Source of the DNA: NORP181 sp047623555
GTDB lineage: Bacteria; Pseudomonadota; Alphaproteobacteria; Rhodobacterales; Rhodobacteraceae
Direction of reading: 5' to 3'
DNA: 29,880 nucleotides
Assembly: GCA_047623555.1 (NCBI GenBank)
Contig: JBLHMP010000051.1
Location: 1-29,880, forward strand
A model generated the notes under the pieces. That model did no database searches and was not told the origin of the DNA. It saw nothing but the letters and a program-made list of their open reading frames with translations. Each line of letters starts with the position of its first letter. Position 1 is the first letter of the stretch. Made by a program: the position numbers and the translations under genes. Below, one piece after another: positions 1-6,020 of the stretch.

Positions 1-193
1 TTATGCGCCCAAACTGCGCCGCAAATTGATCCGATCCACGCCTCAAGCCACAATCATCAACTCTGTCGCCTCAACATGTAGTCTTGCCGGAACAAAGGGG
101 ATAAGCCTTTAGCTTCCATTTGTAGTCGGCGCAGCATTTTCTGTGTATGGATGACGGCAGTGCGAACAAAGACACTGAAAAAGAGGGTTAAGT

Positions 194-1591
194 ATGTCGG
201 TTCAGAGTAGTCTATCGCCTTTCAAGCTCCTAGCTCGGTTACGCGGATTCCGACAGTTGGACGAACAAGAAGCCAAATCAAATCAGTTTCTTGCTCAGGC
301 ACTTGAGAAAGAGAAAAAGGAGGGGCACCGGCTTGCGTTCATTGCTCGTACAATTGCCATGGGTTTGGTTTTTGTCCTCTTACCGTTCTTGAATCCCAAC
401 TTAAGTGTGATTTATTATGAAGTCTTCGTCGTGCTGTTAATCGCTTTGGGATGGCTCCAATTTCGCATTTCGACAGTGGGTTACTCCAAAACCGAACTCC
501 TGCTGATTTTTGTTGATCTTAGCCTGTTGACTATTTTGTTCATTGTTCCAAATCCGTTTCTCAGCGAAGAAATACCAACTGCGATTACTTATAGGTTCGA
601 CAACTTCATCTACTTTTTCATCATCCTCGCGGTTGGAACATTGGCTTACTCATGGAGAACGGTCTGGGCTATAGGCATGTGGGTCGCGCTGCTTTGGCTG
701 GTGGGTTTCCTTGGCGTCTCATGGTTTGGGCATGAAATACCGGAACTCAGTGAAGCTGCTGCCATTGCATTCGAGGGGCACACCATTATCGGCGCTGAAC
801 TCGACCCCAATAGTGTTCAACCGGCGGTACGTGTGCAAGAAATGGTTGTCTTCCTGATTGTGGCTGGAATTCTCGCGGTTAAGGGTTGGCGATCAAACCA
901 ACTCTTGCGTCGGCAGGCAGGAATCGCTGCCGAACGCGCAAACCTTGCGCGCTATTTTCCCTCTAGTCTTGTCGATGTATTGGCGTCCAGCGACCATGAT
1001 ATTGGGGCAGTTCGAACTCAAGAAGTGGCGGTATTGTTCACAGATATCGTAGGTTTCACAAATTTCGCAGAGCGTCATTCGCCAGAAGAGGTGATGGAGC
1101 TGCTTCGGAACTATCATGCCTTTGTAGAGCGAGCCATATTTCAGAATGAAGGCACATTGGACAAGTATCTCGGAGATGGTGTAATGGCGACGTTTGGGAC
1201 TCCGGAAACCAAAGACGAGGATGCCGCCAACGCCCTGAGAGCAGCATTGCAACTTATTGATGAAGCGAAATCCTTCAATGAAGATCGCAAGGCAAAAGGC
1301 TTCGAACCGATTCAGGTATCAATTGGAGTACATTACGGACCGGTGATCCTTGGAGACATTGGACCGTCCAGGCGATTGGAGTTTGCTGTTGTCGGCGATA
1401 CCGTCAATGTTGCAAGCAGACTTGAGGCGTCAACCCGGGAACTTGGTTGCCAGTGCACTGTGAGCGAAAATCTCATGCGGCAAGCTCGATCATCCAAGGA
1501 TGCGGAGCACTCAAATCAAGAAAAATTTACCGCGAGAGACGCGATAAGTTTGCGAGGTCGCAAGACTTCTATAGAAATATGGACCGCATAA
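194..1591 (+). CDS. Membrane-anchored class III adenylate/guanylate cyclase
   Basis: This 465-residue protein should make a cyclic nucleotide (probably cAMP) from ATP on the cytoplasmic face of the inner membrane. Six hydrophobic helices lie at about residues 47-66, 70-90, 100-118, 137-153, 156-177 and 214-232. A linker and a C-terminal cyclase homology domain follow (about 275-450). Visible active-site residues are the metal-binding Asp284 (FTDIVGF) and Asp328 (KYLGDG), the purine-contacting Lys324, and the transition-state residues Asn405 and Arg409 (NVASR). The six-helix plan is that of mycobacterial Rv1625c. The second purine-selecting position, seven residues before Asn405, is Ala398 rather than Asp or Thr, so substrate preference is uncertain. 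The start is supported by a GAGGG ribosome binding site 6 nt upstream. No partner gene is adjacent; nothing recognisable is coded in bases 1-193. Confidence 0.93.
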   Translation: MSVQSSLSPFKLLARLRGFRQLDEQEAKSNQFLAQALEKEKKEGHRLAFIARTIAMGLVFVLLPFLNPNLSVIYYEVFVVLLIALGWLQFRISTVGYSKTELLLIFVDLSLLTILFIVPNPFLSEEIPTAITYRFDNFIYFFIILAVGTLAYSWRTVWAIGMWVALLWLVGFLGVSWFGHEIPELSEAAAIAFEGHTIIGAELDPNSVQPAVRVQEMVVFLIVAGILAVKGWRSNQLLRRQAGIAAERANLARYFPSSLVDVLASSDHDIGAVRTQEVAVLFTDIVGFTNFAERHSPEEVMELLRNYHAFVERAIFQNEGTLDKYLGDGVMATFGTPETKDEDAANALRAALQLIDEAKSFNEDRKAKGFEPIQVSIGVHYGPVILGDIGPSRRLEFAVVGDTVNVASRLEASTRELGCQCTVSENLMRQARSSKDAEHSNQEKFTARDAISLRGRKTSIEIWTA

Positions 1592-1706
1592 GAGCAGCAC
1601 ATTGCTCAACAGAACGATGAGAGATCGACTGGGGCACTTGATAGTTGTCAAATGACGCCGCACCGTGCTTGATGCCTGCACTGATCAAACCTAAGGAAGC
1701 CAGACC

Positions 1707-1767
1707 ATGAGCCTGCTTGTTCACTACACTCTCAAGTCCGACAACCACCAAGAGGACCAGACCACGG
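1707..1767 (+). pseudogene. 5' fragment of a small gene (antibiotic-biosynthesis-monooxygenase-like), cut by the IS
   Basis: An ATG at 1707, 9 nt after an AAGGA ribosome binding site, opens a frame beginning MSLLVHYTLKS. It runs 20 codons to the first base of the insertion sequence at 1768 and then reads a few codons into the IS end before stopping. The N-terminus resembles small ABM-domain (putative quinol monooxygenase) proteins, judged from memory of that family only. No continuation of the gene is recognisable on the other side of the IS, so the rest appears to be lost. A short genuine peptide is less likely. Confidence 0.45.
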
Positions 1768-1792
1768 TGACCTGCCCCCCGAGGCTCCCTCA
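1768..1792 (+). repeat. IS terminal inverted repeat, orfB side
   Basis: This 25-bp end is the exact reverse complement of 2999-3023. The orfB stop codon (1794-1796) lies immediately inside it. Confidence 0.93.
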
Positions 1793-1793
1793 T

Positions 1794-2654
1794 TCATAAC
1801 GAGAGTTTGCGGGTTTGGACTTCATATTCTTCGTCGTCAGTTTGGGCAAGCGCGTTGTGCGCGGAGCCCTCAAATTGCTCAAGCGCTCGACGCGCTTGGA
1901 CGGGTGTTTGGTTTCCAAGTGATGAGTGCGGTCTGACGTTGTTGTAATCGTATCGCCAGAGCGCCAGTTTGCGGCGAGCATCATCTAACGTATCGAAGAT
2001 CTCCTCGTTCAGCAGTTCGGCACGCAGGCTGCCATTGAAGCTTTCAATGAAGGCGTTCTGCTGCGGTTTGCCTGGGTCAATGTAGTGCCAGTCCAAATCG
2101 TTGTCTCCCGCCCATTTCAGGATCGCACGACTGGTGAACTCGGTCCCATTATCGCTGACAATGCAAGCTGGCTTTCCGTATCGACGCACAAACGCGTCCA
2201 GTTCACGGGCCACCCGCGCACCAGATATGCTGGTGTCAGCCATCAAACATAGGTTCTCACGGCAGCAATCATCGTTCACCGCCAACATGCGGAACTTACG
2301 TGATGCTCCGAACGTGTCGGACACAAAGTCCAGCGACCAACGCTCGCCCGGACGCAGCGCTACAGGCATTGGTGTTCGTGATCCACGCGCGCGTTTGCGG
2401 CCCCCCCTTCGTTGACGCACACCCAGCTTTTCCTCGGTGTAGATACGATATAGCTTCTTATGATTCATGATCATTCCTTTGCGTTCCAACAACACGCCGA
2501 TCCTGCGGTAGCCGAACCGACGCCGCTTGCTGGCAATCAACTTCATCTTTTCGCGGACTTCTGGATTATCGGGCGGGCAGTCACCCCGAACAGTCTTGGG
2601 ATCGACGCCAATAAGCCCGCAAGCACGGCGTTGTGAGACATGATGATCCCGCAT
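1794..2654 (-). CDS. IS3-family transposase OrfB (DDE integrase core)
   Basis: This is the catalytic half of the transposase, cutting and joining element ends. The 286-residue frame has an N-terminal HTH_21-type segment (about 30-90) and an rve integrase core. The DDE triad is visible as Asp109 (SLDFVSD), Asp168 (IVSDNGTEF) and Glu204 (AFIESFNG), followed by the usual NNVRPHSSLG motif. The reading frame is open upstream of the ATG to the slippery site at 2699-2705 (coding LTTPSERRAAAQKA before the Met). It is therefore probably made mainly as an OrfAB fusion by -1 frameshifting rather than from its own ATG. No inactivating change is seen. Confidence 0.93.
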   Translation of the reverse strand: MRDHHVSQRRACGLIGVDPKTVRGDCPPDNPEVREKMKLIASKRRRFGYRRIGVLLERKGMIMNHKKLYRIYTEEKLGVRQRRGGRKRARGSRTPMPVALRPGERWSLDFVSDTFGASRKFRMLAVNDDCCRENLCLMADTSISGARVARELDAFVRRYGKPACIVSDNGTEFTSRAILKWAGDNDLDWHYIDPGKPQQNAFIESFNGSLRAELLNEEIFDTLDDARRKLALWRYDYNNVRPHSSLGNQTPVQARRALEQFEGSAHNALAQTDDEEYEVQTRKLSL

Positions 2655-2692
2655 CGCCTTTTGTGCTGCTGCCCGCCGTTCACTTGGCGTCG

Positions 2693-2956
2693 TCAGTTCT
2701 TTCCCAGCAAGTCTTTCAACACCACATTGTCGAGCATGGTATCAGCCAGCAGGCGTTTCAGTTTGCCGTTCTCATCTTTAAGCGATTTAAGGCGATGGGT
2801 CTCAGACACATTCATGCCACCGTATTTGGATTTGAACTTGTAGAACGACGCTGGACTAAGGCCATGCCTGCGGCACACCTCTGCAGCCGGCATCCCAGCT
2901 TCCTGCTCCTTAATCATCCCAATAATTTGTGCCTCAGTAAAACGGCTCTTTCGCAT
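2693..2956 (-). CDS. IS3-family transposase OrfA (HTH_Tnp_1)
   Basis: This is the DNA-binding half of the IS3-type transposase, 87 residues. It opens with the typical MRKSRFTEAQIIGMIKEQ helix-turn-helix of the IS407 group, and a leucine-zipper-like stretch ends in LLADTMLDNVVLKDLLGKN. It ends at a TGA (2693-2695) just after the GGGAAAG slippery heptamer, which allows fusion to OrfB. Length and sequence are normal for the group. Confidence 0.93.
   Translation of the reverse strand: MRKSRFTEAQIIGMIKEQEAGMPAAEVCRRHGLSPASFYKFKSKYGGMNVSETHRLKSLKDENGKLKRLLADTMLDNVVLKDLLGKN
2699..2705 (-). other. Programmed -1 ribosomal frameshift site
   Basis: On the minus strand the orfA codons CTG GGA AAG give the heptamer G GGA AAG in the correct X XXY YYZ phase. 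It sits four bases before the orfA stop codon. A -1 slip continues into the orfB frame and gives an OrfAB fusion, as is established for IS3-family elements. Confidence 0.8.
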
Positions 2957-2998
2957 TTGTTTGCTCCTTTGAAAGGTTGAACAAACTCTACATCAAAG

Positions 2999-3023
2999 TG
3001 AGGGAGCCTCGGGGGGCAGGTCA
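2999..3023 (-). repeat. IS terminal inverted repeat, orfA side
   Basis: This 25-bp end is the exact reverse complement of 1768-1792. It lies about 42 bp upstream of the orfA start. Confidence 0.93.
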
Positions 3024-3437
3024 GATGGAACCGCCGTACACGTTGCACTTTTACTCCGGCTAAAATCAGCCAAATGGAGCACTATTTCTCCGGCGTATTG
3101 ACGCAGTTTTGCTCCGGCGTTGACACCTCCATGATTGAGAGGAAGGTCTCTCAAGGCCAACCGACATCAATCAGGCTCTTTGTCGCTGCTTTGGGCACTG
3201 ACCGCACATCCGATTTATTGTCGAATAACATCGGATCCAATGGCCGCTTTCAAGAAAACATGAGTTCAATTTGCGCACGCAGCGAAAGGCTGCAATCCGC
3301 CCTTTCTGCCGGAATGTGCATGGTGCAGCATTGGTCTCGAGGGGATCCAAACAGCCATTTGTTCGACTGCATGCCGGTCCTGATTTGAAAAAGCAAAAAA
3401 GGGCAGTTCGAATCCGGAAATGGCGGCGGCGGTCAAC
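3024..3437. other. Gene-free junction region with IS-end-like repeats and hairpins
   Basis: No credible gene is seen in these 414 bases. The left part (3045-3118) holds three 16-bp imperfect direct repeats. The rest holds three inverted repeats: 3135-3154 (7-bp arms), 3208-3236 (12 bp of stem with one bulge and a GTCG loop) and 3279-3309 (imperfect). I read it as a scar of mobile-element debris between the IS and the phage-derived element. A structured RNA or a non-autonomous repeat family is possible but unproven. Confidence 0.55.
3045..3118 (+). repeat. Three imperfect direct repeats, likely relic end of an IS21-family element
   Basis: GCACTTTTACTCCGGC (3045-3060), GCACTATTTCTCCGGC (3079-3094) and GCAGTTTTGCTCCGGC (3103-3118) share the CTCCGGC core. 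Their starts are 34 and 24 bp apart. Multiple spaced repeats at the termini are a known trait of IS21-family elements. No istA or istB coding sequence is nearby, so only an end would remain. Confidence 0.45.
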
Positions 3438-3866
3438 TTATTGCGCGACCTTTCGGTTGCGGCCTCCACCGTTCAACCTGTTGGCAATCGTCTGCAGCGC
3501 CGCGACCCAGCGCCGCCAGGCAGTTTGGCGCACGCAGCCAGCCTGAATGCACACGTACCGCCAGCGATGGCCCTCGGCGCGCAGCCAGATGATTTTGGCG
3601 TCCTCCGGCGAGACCAGCCGCAGCCATGTCAGGCATTCTTCCATGCTGGCAATGTCGGTGGCTGACGGTATGACCCGCATCCGCACATCGTGATAGCCGT
3701 AAGCGTGCTTTGCCTCCTGGACATAGTCGGGCCATGAAGACCCATAGCCCTTCGGCCCGGACCCCGGCGGGTTGGGCAAGCGGCGCAGGGTGCGGGCGGC
3801 CTCCTCGAACAGGTCCTCGAGATCGCTGGGGGTGATTGAGCGCTTCATGGCGGTGGTCCGTGTCAT
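3438..3866 (-). CDS. Phage-type protein, DUF6362-like
   Basis: This 142-residue protein carries the segment CLTWLRLVSPEDAKIIWLRAEGHRWRYVC, then QTAWRRWVAAL. As I recall it, this is the signature of DUF6362 proteins found in prophages of Rhodobacteraceae, often near the terminase genes. The C-terminal half looks like a sigma-region-4-type helix-turn-helix (AEGHRWRYVCIQAGCVRQTAWRRW), so DNA binding is plausible; the actual function is unknown. Its start overlaps the stop of the upstream HTH gene (ATGA, 3863-3866), implying coupled translation. In a full prophage the late genes would follow; here the sequence becomes gene-free right after the stop, which suggests a deletion. Confidence 0.75.
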   Translation of the reverse strand: MTRTTAMKRSITPSDLEDLFEEAARTLRRLPNPPGSGPKGYGSSWPDYVQEAKHAYGYHDVRMRVIPSATDIASMEECLTWLRLVSPEDAKIIWLRAEGHRWRYVCIQAGCVRQTAWRRWVAALQTIANRLNGGGRNRKVAQ

Positions 3867-4084
3867 TTGCCTTCTCCGCCCACTTCCATCTCAGACAGCC
3901 ATTTCTCGACAGAGCTTCTGCGATACAGCACCCTGCGACCGATCCGGATGCGGGGCGGGCCACTGCCCTGGGTTGCCCCGCGCGCCAGCGTGTCAGTGGT
4001 CACTGAAAGCTGCTGAGCCAGATCGTCGCGGTTGATCCAGTCGCTTAGCACGCCTTGACTGTTTACATTCCCCACCGGTCCCAT
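3863..4084 (-). CDS. Excisionase/AlpA-like helix-turn-helix protein
   Basis: This 73-residue protein has a MerR/excisionase-type winged helix (HTH_17-like). INRDDLAQQLSVTTDTLARG forms the helix-turn-helix, and PPRIRIGRRVLYRRSSVEKWLSEM matches the wing and last helix typical of Xis/AlpA factors. It probably acts as excisionase or as an activator within the phage-derived element. It overlaps the following DUF6362-like gene by 4 bp. Upstream is the AT-rich repeat region (4109-4251), which could serve as its promoter/operator as well as an origin. Confidence 0.75.
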   Translation of the reverse strand: MGPVGNVNSQGVLSDWINRDDLAQQLSVTTDTLARGATQGSGPPRIRIGRRVLYRRSSVEKWLSEMEVGGEGK

Positions 4085-4108
4085 CTCCCTTTTCCCAGCA
4101 ATTCAAAG

Positions 4109-4251
4109 TTATCCACAGGCGCAGCGGTGTTTTGTGGCGGAACAGTTTTTTCTATTCTATTCTTCTCTCTTCTTTTCTTATCTACGCAGAACTGTTCCAT
4201 TTTTGATAAATTACAGTGGGGAACTGTTCCGGTACTGTTCCCCACTGTTCC
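4109..4251. promoter_or_regulatory. AT-rich repeat region with DnaA box, putative replication origin of the phage element
   Basis: A perfect consensus DnaA box TTATCCACA lies at 4109-4117. A 30-bp pyrimidine-rich AT tract follows (4148-4181). The octamer ACTGTTCC occurs four times (4191-4198, 4223-4230, 4234-4241, 4244-4251) and once inverted (4139-4146). CAGTGGGGAAC (4214-4224) is repeated inverted at 4237-4247, and GGAACTGTTCC (4220-4230) is itself palindromic. It sits directly downstream of the initiator-like gene. Iterons plus an AT-rich tract plus a DnaA box is the classic layout of a theta origin. A complex operator for the neighbouring HTH gene is the main alternative. Confidence 0.5.
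4226..4240 (+). promoter_or_regulatory. Possible LexA (SOS) box inside the repeat region
   Basis: GTTCCGGTACTGTTC fits GTTC-N7-GTTC, the SOS box established for Rhodobacter. It overlaps the ACTGTTCC repeats, so the match could be a by-product of the repeat spacing. Confidence 0.3.
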
Positions 4252-4270
4252 ACCTACACTAATTCCCGTT

Positions 4271-4936
4271 TTAATTCCGCATGTTACCTCTTTTGGAGAG
4301 CCAGCCGTCGGTGGCAGCGTGCTGCAAGGCGCGCCCATAGGCGCTGTGCGTCCGCCGTCCCGGGCAATGTTGCAGCAGCCATTCATCTAGCCGCTCGATC
4401 AGAAAATCATCGCCCAGAACGTCCCGGCTACAGCCCAGATTGCCCAACGCCTCGCGTAACCGTCGCAGGCGTTGATAGACGGCTTTTTGGGAATTGGATG
4501 CTTCCCGGACCTCTCGTCGTGCGATGGCGTCGAGCACCACCTCGGTCACCACAGGATGGGCCAGACGCAATTCTTCCCCACAGCGGCAAGGCGACCAGCC
4601 ATGTAGCGGGGTGATCTGTCGGTCACGCAGATCCCGCCACAATACAAAATCGATCCGAAGCAGCTTTGCCAGGATCGTGTCATTGTCCGGAAGCGTGCCC
4701 ACCGGTGTCTGCTTTTGCGCCAGGAAGAACAGGTTCAGGGCGCAGGCCTGCACTTCAAGCGTGGCGGTCAGATGCAACTGGCTGTTCAGCCAGCGGTCGT
4801 GCCAGAACTTGGTGAAATAATGGCTTTCCAGCCGTTCATCCGACGCGATCGGGTAGTCCGGTAATGTACCGGCATCAAGCAATCGCAAATTGCCGGGAGG
4901 GGGCTGTTCAAGCCCGTCCAGGGGGTGATTGCCCAT
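4271..4936 (-). CDS. Phage replication-initiator-like protein (DUF1376/YdaU-like)
   Basis: About 221 residues from the ATG at 4936. The core (HYFTKFWHDRWLNSQLHL, then TLPDNDTILAKLLRID and WRDL) resembles DUF1376/YdaU phage replication proteins, where a small winged-helix domain is thought to recruit the host replication machinery; the match is from memory. A C-terminal basic helical region contains QKAVYQRLRRLREAL. An in-frame ATG exists at 5068, but 4936 is preferred. There the ATG overlaps a TGA in the frame of the upstream cro-like gene (TGATG), as expected for coupled phage genes, while the longer start would overlap that gene by 79 bp. The putative origin follows immediately downstream. 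Confidence 0.65.
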   Translation of the reverse strand: MGNHPLDGLEQPPPGNLRLLDAGTLPDYPIASDERLESHYFTKFWHDRWLNSQLHLTATLEVQACALNLFFLAQKQTPVGTLPDNDTILAKLLRIDFVLWRDLRDRQITPLHGWSPCRCGEELRLAHPVVTEVVLDAIARREVREASNSQKAVYQRLRRLREALGNLGCSRDVLGDDFLIERLDEWLLQHCPGRRTHSAYGRALQHAATDGWLSKRGNMRN

Positions 4937-4989
4937 CACGCGACTTTTTCGACCGAAGGTGAGTGCAGTTTGACGATCAGCTCTGCCGA

Positions 4990-5223
4990 TTATTCGAAGC
5001 CTCTGCACCGCCCGGCTGTCAGAACCGAGAATTGATACCTGGCCGGGATTGATCCGTTTTCCGCCCATTTATAAACCCGGGCCGTGTTTGTGTTCAGGCT
5101 GGGGCAGAGTGCTTGCAGATCTTGGGCCAGACTGGACCGGGTAGGCCACAGATTGACGAGATCGCGTATGTTTGAAATGGCTTCCATGCATGCTTGATGC
5201 TGGTAATATTTTCGATGTGTCAA
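4990..5223 (-). CDS. Cro-like helix-turn-helix regulator, probably truncated by a nonsense codon
   Basis: This 77-residue frame contains a Cro/YdaS-type helix-turn-helix: TRSSLAQDLQALCP, then TARVYKWAENGSIPARYQ. It is divergent from the CI-like repressor across a very short gap, the usual immunity-switch layout. The frame stops at TAA (4990-4992) but reads on without another stop as SAELIVKLHSPSVEKVA to a TGA at 4936-4938 that overlaps the next gene's ATG. That tail looks like the natural end of this family (RGF..V-SAEL..LH). The TAA is therefore probably a recent nonsense mutation, and the original gene spanned 4936-5223. A start at Met13 (5187) is also possible. Confidence 0.7.
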   Translation of the reverse strand: MTHRKYYQHQACMEAISNIRDLVNLWPTRSSLAQDLQALCPSLNTNTARVYKWAENGSIPARYQFSVLTAGRCRGFE

Positions 5224-5277
5224 TAGTCGAATAATGATGTACTGGAATTTTCTCCCATCTTGAGTCTACTAGTGTGT
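5224..5277. promoter_or_regulatory. Divergent promoter/operator region of the CI/Cro-like switch
   Basis: Only about 54 bp separate the outermost start of the cro-like gene from the ATG chosen for the repressor, so both promoters and operators must lie here or inside the coding starts. A small palindrome ACTAGT sits near the repressor start and paired TCGA motifs lie at about 5209-5230. No convincing long operator could be defined. Confidence 0.4.
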
Positions 5278-5571
5278 ATGAAAAACCAAGAAAACATGCC
5301 CCGAATTGACATGGCTGGCGTTGGCCGCCGACTGGAAGCTTTGCGTCACGCGCTGGGCCTTAGCCGGAAAGCCTTTTCCGACAGCTTTGGCCTTGATCCA
5401 AGCAGTTACACAAAGACCGTGGATGGTGAGAAACAGCTAAGGTCCGAAGCGGCTTATGCTATTGCCGAGCAATGGGGGGTCTCCATGGACTACCTGTTTC
5501 GGGGCCGATTGGCCGATCTGCCGGAACATTTGCGCGAGAGCATCCTTAAGCAGCTGAATACCGGGGATTGA
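5278..5571 (+). CDS. XRE-family CI-like phage repressor
   Basis: About 97 residues with an N-terminal XRE helix-turn-helix: VGRRLEALRHALGLSRKAFSDSFGLDPSSYTK, then EAAYAIAEQWGVSMDYLFRG. The GVSxDYLFRG ending is typical of this regulator class. It should repress the leftward cro/replication operon and hold the element quiescent. It lacks a peptidase domain, so it is not self-cleaving like lambda CI. Relief by SOS would have to act elsewhere, for example through LexA boxes at the element's own promoters. Starts at TTG 5260, ATG 5278 and ATG 5296 are all in frame; none has a strong ribosome binding site, so the start is uncertain. Confidence 0.8.
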   Translation: MKNQENMPRIDMAGVGRRLEALRHALGLSRKAFSDSFGLDPSSYTKTVDGEKQLRSEAAYAIAEQWGVSMDYLFRGRLADLPEHLRESILKQLNTGD

Positions 5572-5669
5572 TAGGCGCGATCCAGAGACGTGCCGAAGAT
5601 ATTGCACCAGCCGAACAGCAGCTGTTCGTGGGCAGACAGGATAAGGTTTCCAAGATTTACTCGCTTCAT

Positions 5670-5684
5670 GTTCGCACTATGTTC
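5670..5684 (+). promoter_or_regulatory. LexA-type (SOS) box upstream of the small-gene/integrase cassette
   Basis: GTTCGCACTATGTTC matches GTTC-N7-GTTC, the LexA operator established for Rhodobacter and other alphaproteobacteria. It lies about 55 bp upstream of the -35-like TTGACA at 5740. That position suggests DNA-damage control of the cassette, although it is farther upstream than most operators. Confidence 0.5.
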
Positions 5685-5739
5685 CCACATAGGGTGAGCG
5701 TAAATATAAAAATAACTCGAATTATTTTCTAGAAAAGAT

Positions 5740-5767
5740 TTGACACTGGAAGTAGCATCCAGATACG
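5740..5767 (+). promoter_or_regulatory. Candidate sigma-70 promoter of the cassette
   Basis: A perfect -35 hexamer TTGACA (5740-5745) is followed after 16 bp by a weak -10 (GATACG, 5762-5767). The predicted start of transcription lies just before the AGGAGG ribosome binding site of the first gene. Confidence 0.4.
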
Positions 5768-5789
5768 CATGATGCCAGAGGAGGCCATC

Positions 5790-6020
5790 ATGCGACAAGA
5801 AATATCCAATTTGAGCAGTGCGGACACAGGCCCGGCAATTACGGAGCAGGTGATCCGTAGTGCGGTGACAGTTGTTACCGGGTCGGACGGCGCTCACCCA
5901 CAAAGCCTGCTATGCTGGGCTTGGGCGGTTCTCAAGTCCGCCCGGGGCCAGACCATCAGCCAGTCCGGCCTGAACCGCCTGACAGGCCGCCTCGCGCCCG
6001 GACAGGGCAAAGCGGCATGA
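5790..6020 (+). CDS. Hypothetical protein, first gene of the integrase cassette
   Basis: This 76-residue protein is not recognised. The start at 5790 is chosen because AGGAGG lies 5 nt upstream; an earlier ATG pair at 5769 has no such site. It reads MRQEISNLSSADTGPAITEQ and has a mildly hydrophobic middle (HPQSLLCWAWAVLKSA). Its stop overlaps the next start (ATGA, 6017-6020), so it opens a chain of coupled genes leading to the integrase. The location implies a prophage accessory or control role; no function is proposed. Confidence 0.65.
   Translation: MRQEISNLSSADTGPAITEQVIRSAVTVVTGSDGAHPQSLLCWAWAVLKSARGQTISQSGLNRLTGRLAPGQGKAA

Larger units (their letters stand above)
1768..3023 (-). mobile_element. 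IS3-family (IS407-group-like) insertion sequence, complete
   Basis: This 1256-bp element is bounded by perfect 25-bp terminal inverted repeats (1768-1792 and 2999-3023; the left end begins TGACCTGCCCCCCG). It encodes overlapping orfA and orfB on the minus strand with a slippery site between them and an intact DDE transposase core. IS407-group elements normally leave a 4-bp duplication. Here the flanks are ACGG (1764-1767) and GATG (3024-3027), so none is present. The element looks able to transpose, but its present flanks were not created by a simple insertion. Confidence 0.93.

Noticed and set aside
3291..3300. A 10-bp identity (TGCAATCCGC) with the tRNA-Cys anticodon arm
   Set aside because: The identity does not extend toward the tRNA 3' end as an att repeat would; the length is compatible with chance.
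3401..3417. A tRNA T-loop-like sequence (GTTCGAATCCGG) that could be the missing attachment site
   Set aside because: It is in inverted orientation relative to the tRNA-Cys 3' end and the match does not extend beyond the common T-loop core, so it cannot be the direct-repeat partner.
3433..3963. A 176-codon open frame on the minus strand overlapping the DUF6362-like and HTH genes
   Set aside because: It is out of frame with two phage-type genes coupled by ATGA, and its sequence is low-complexity with no family resemblance.
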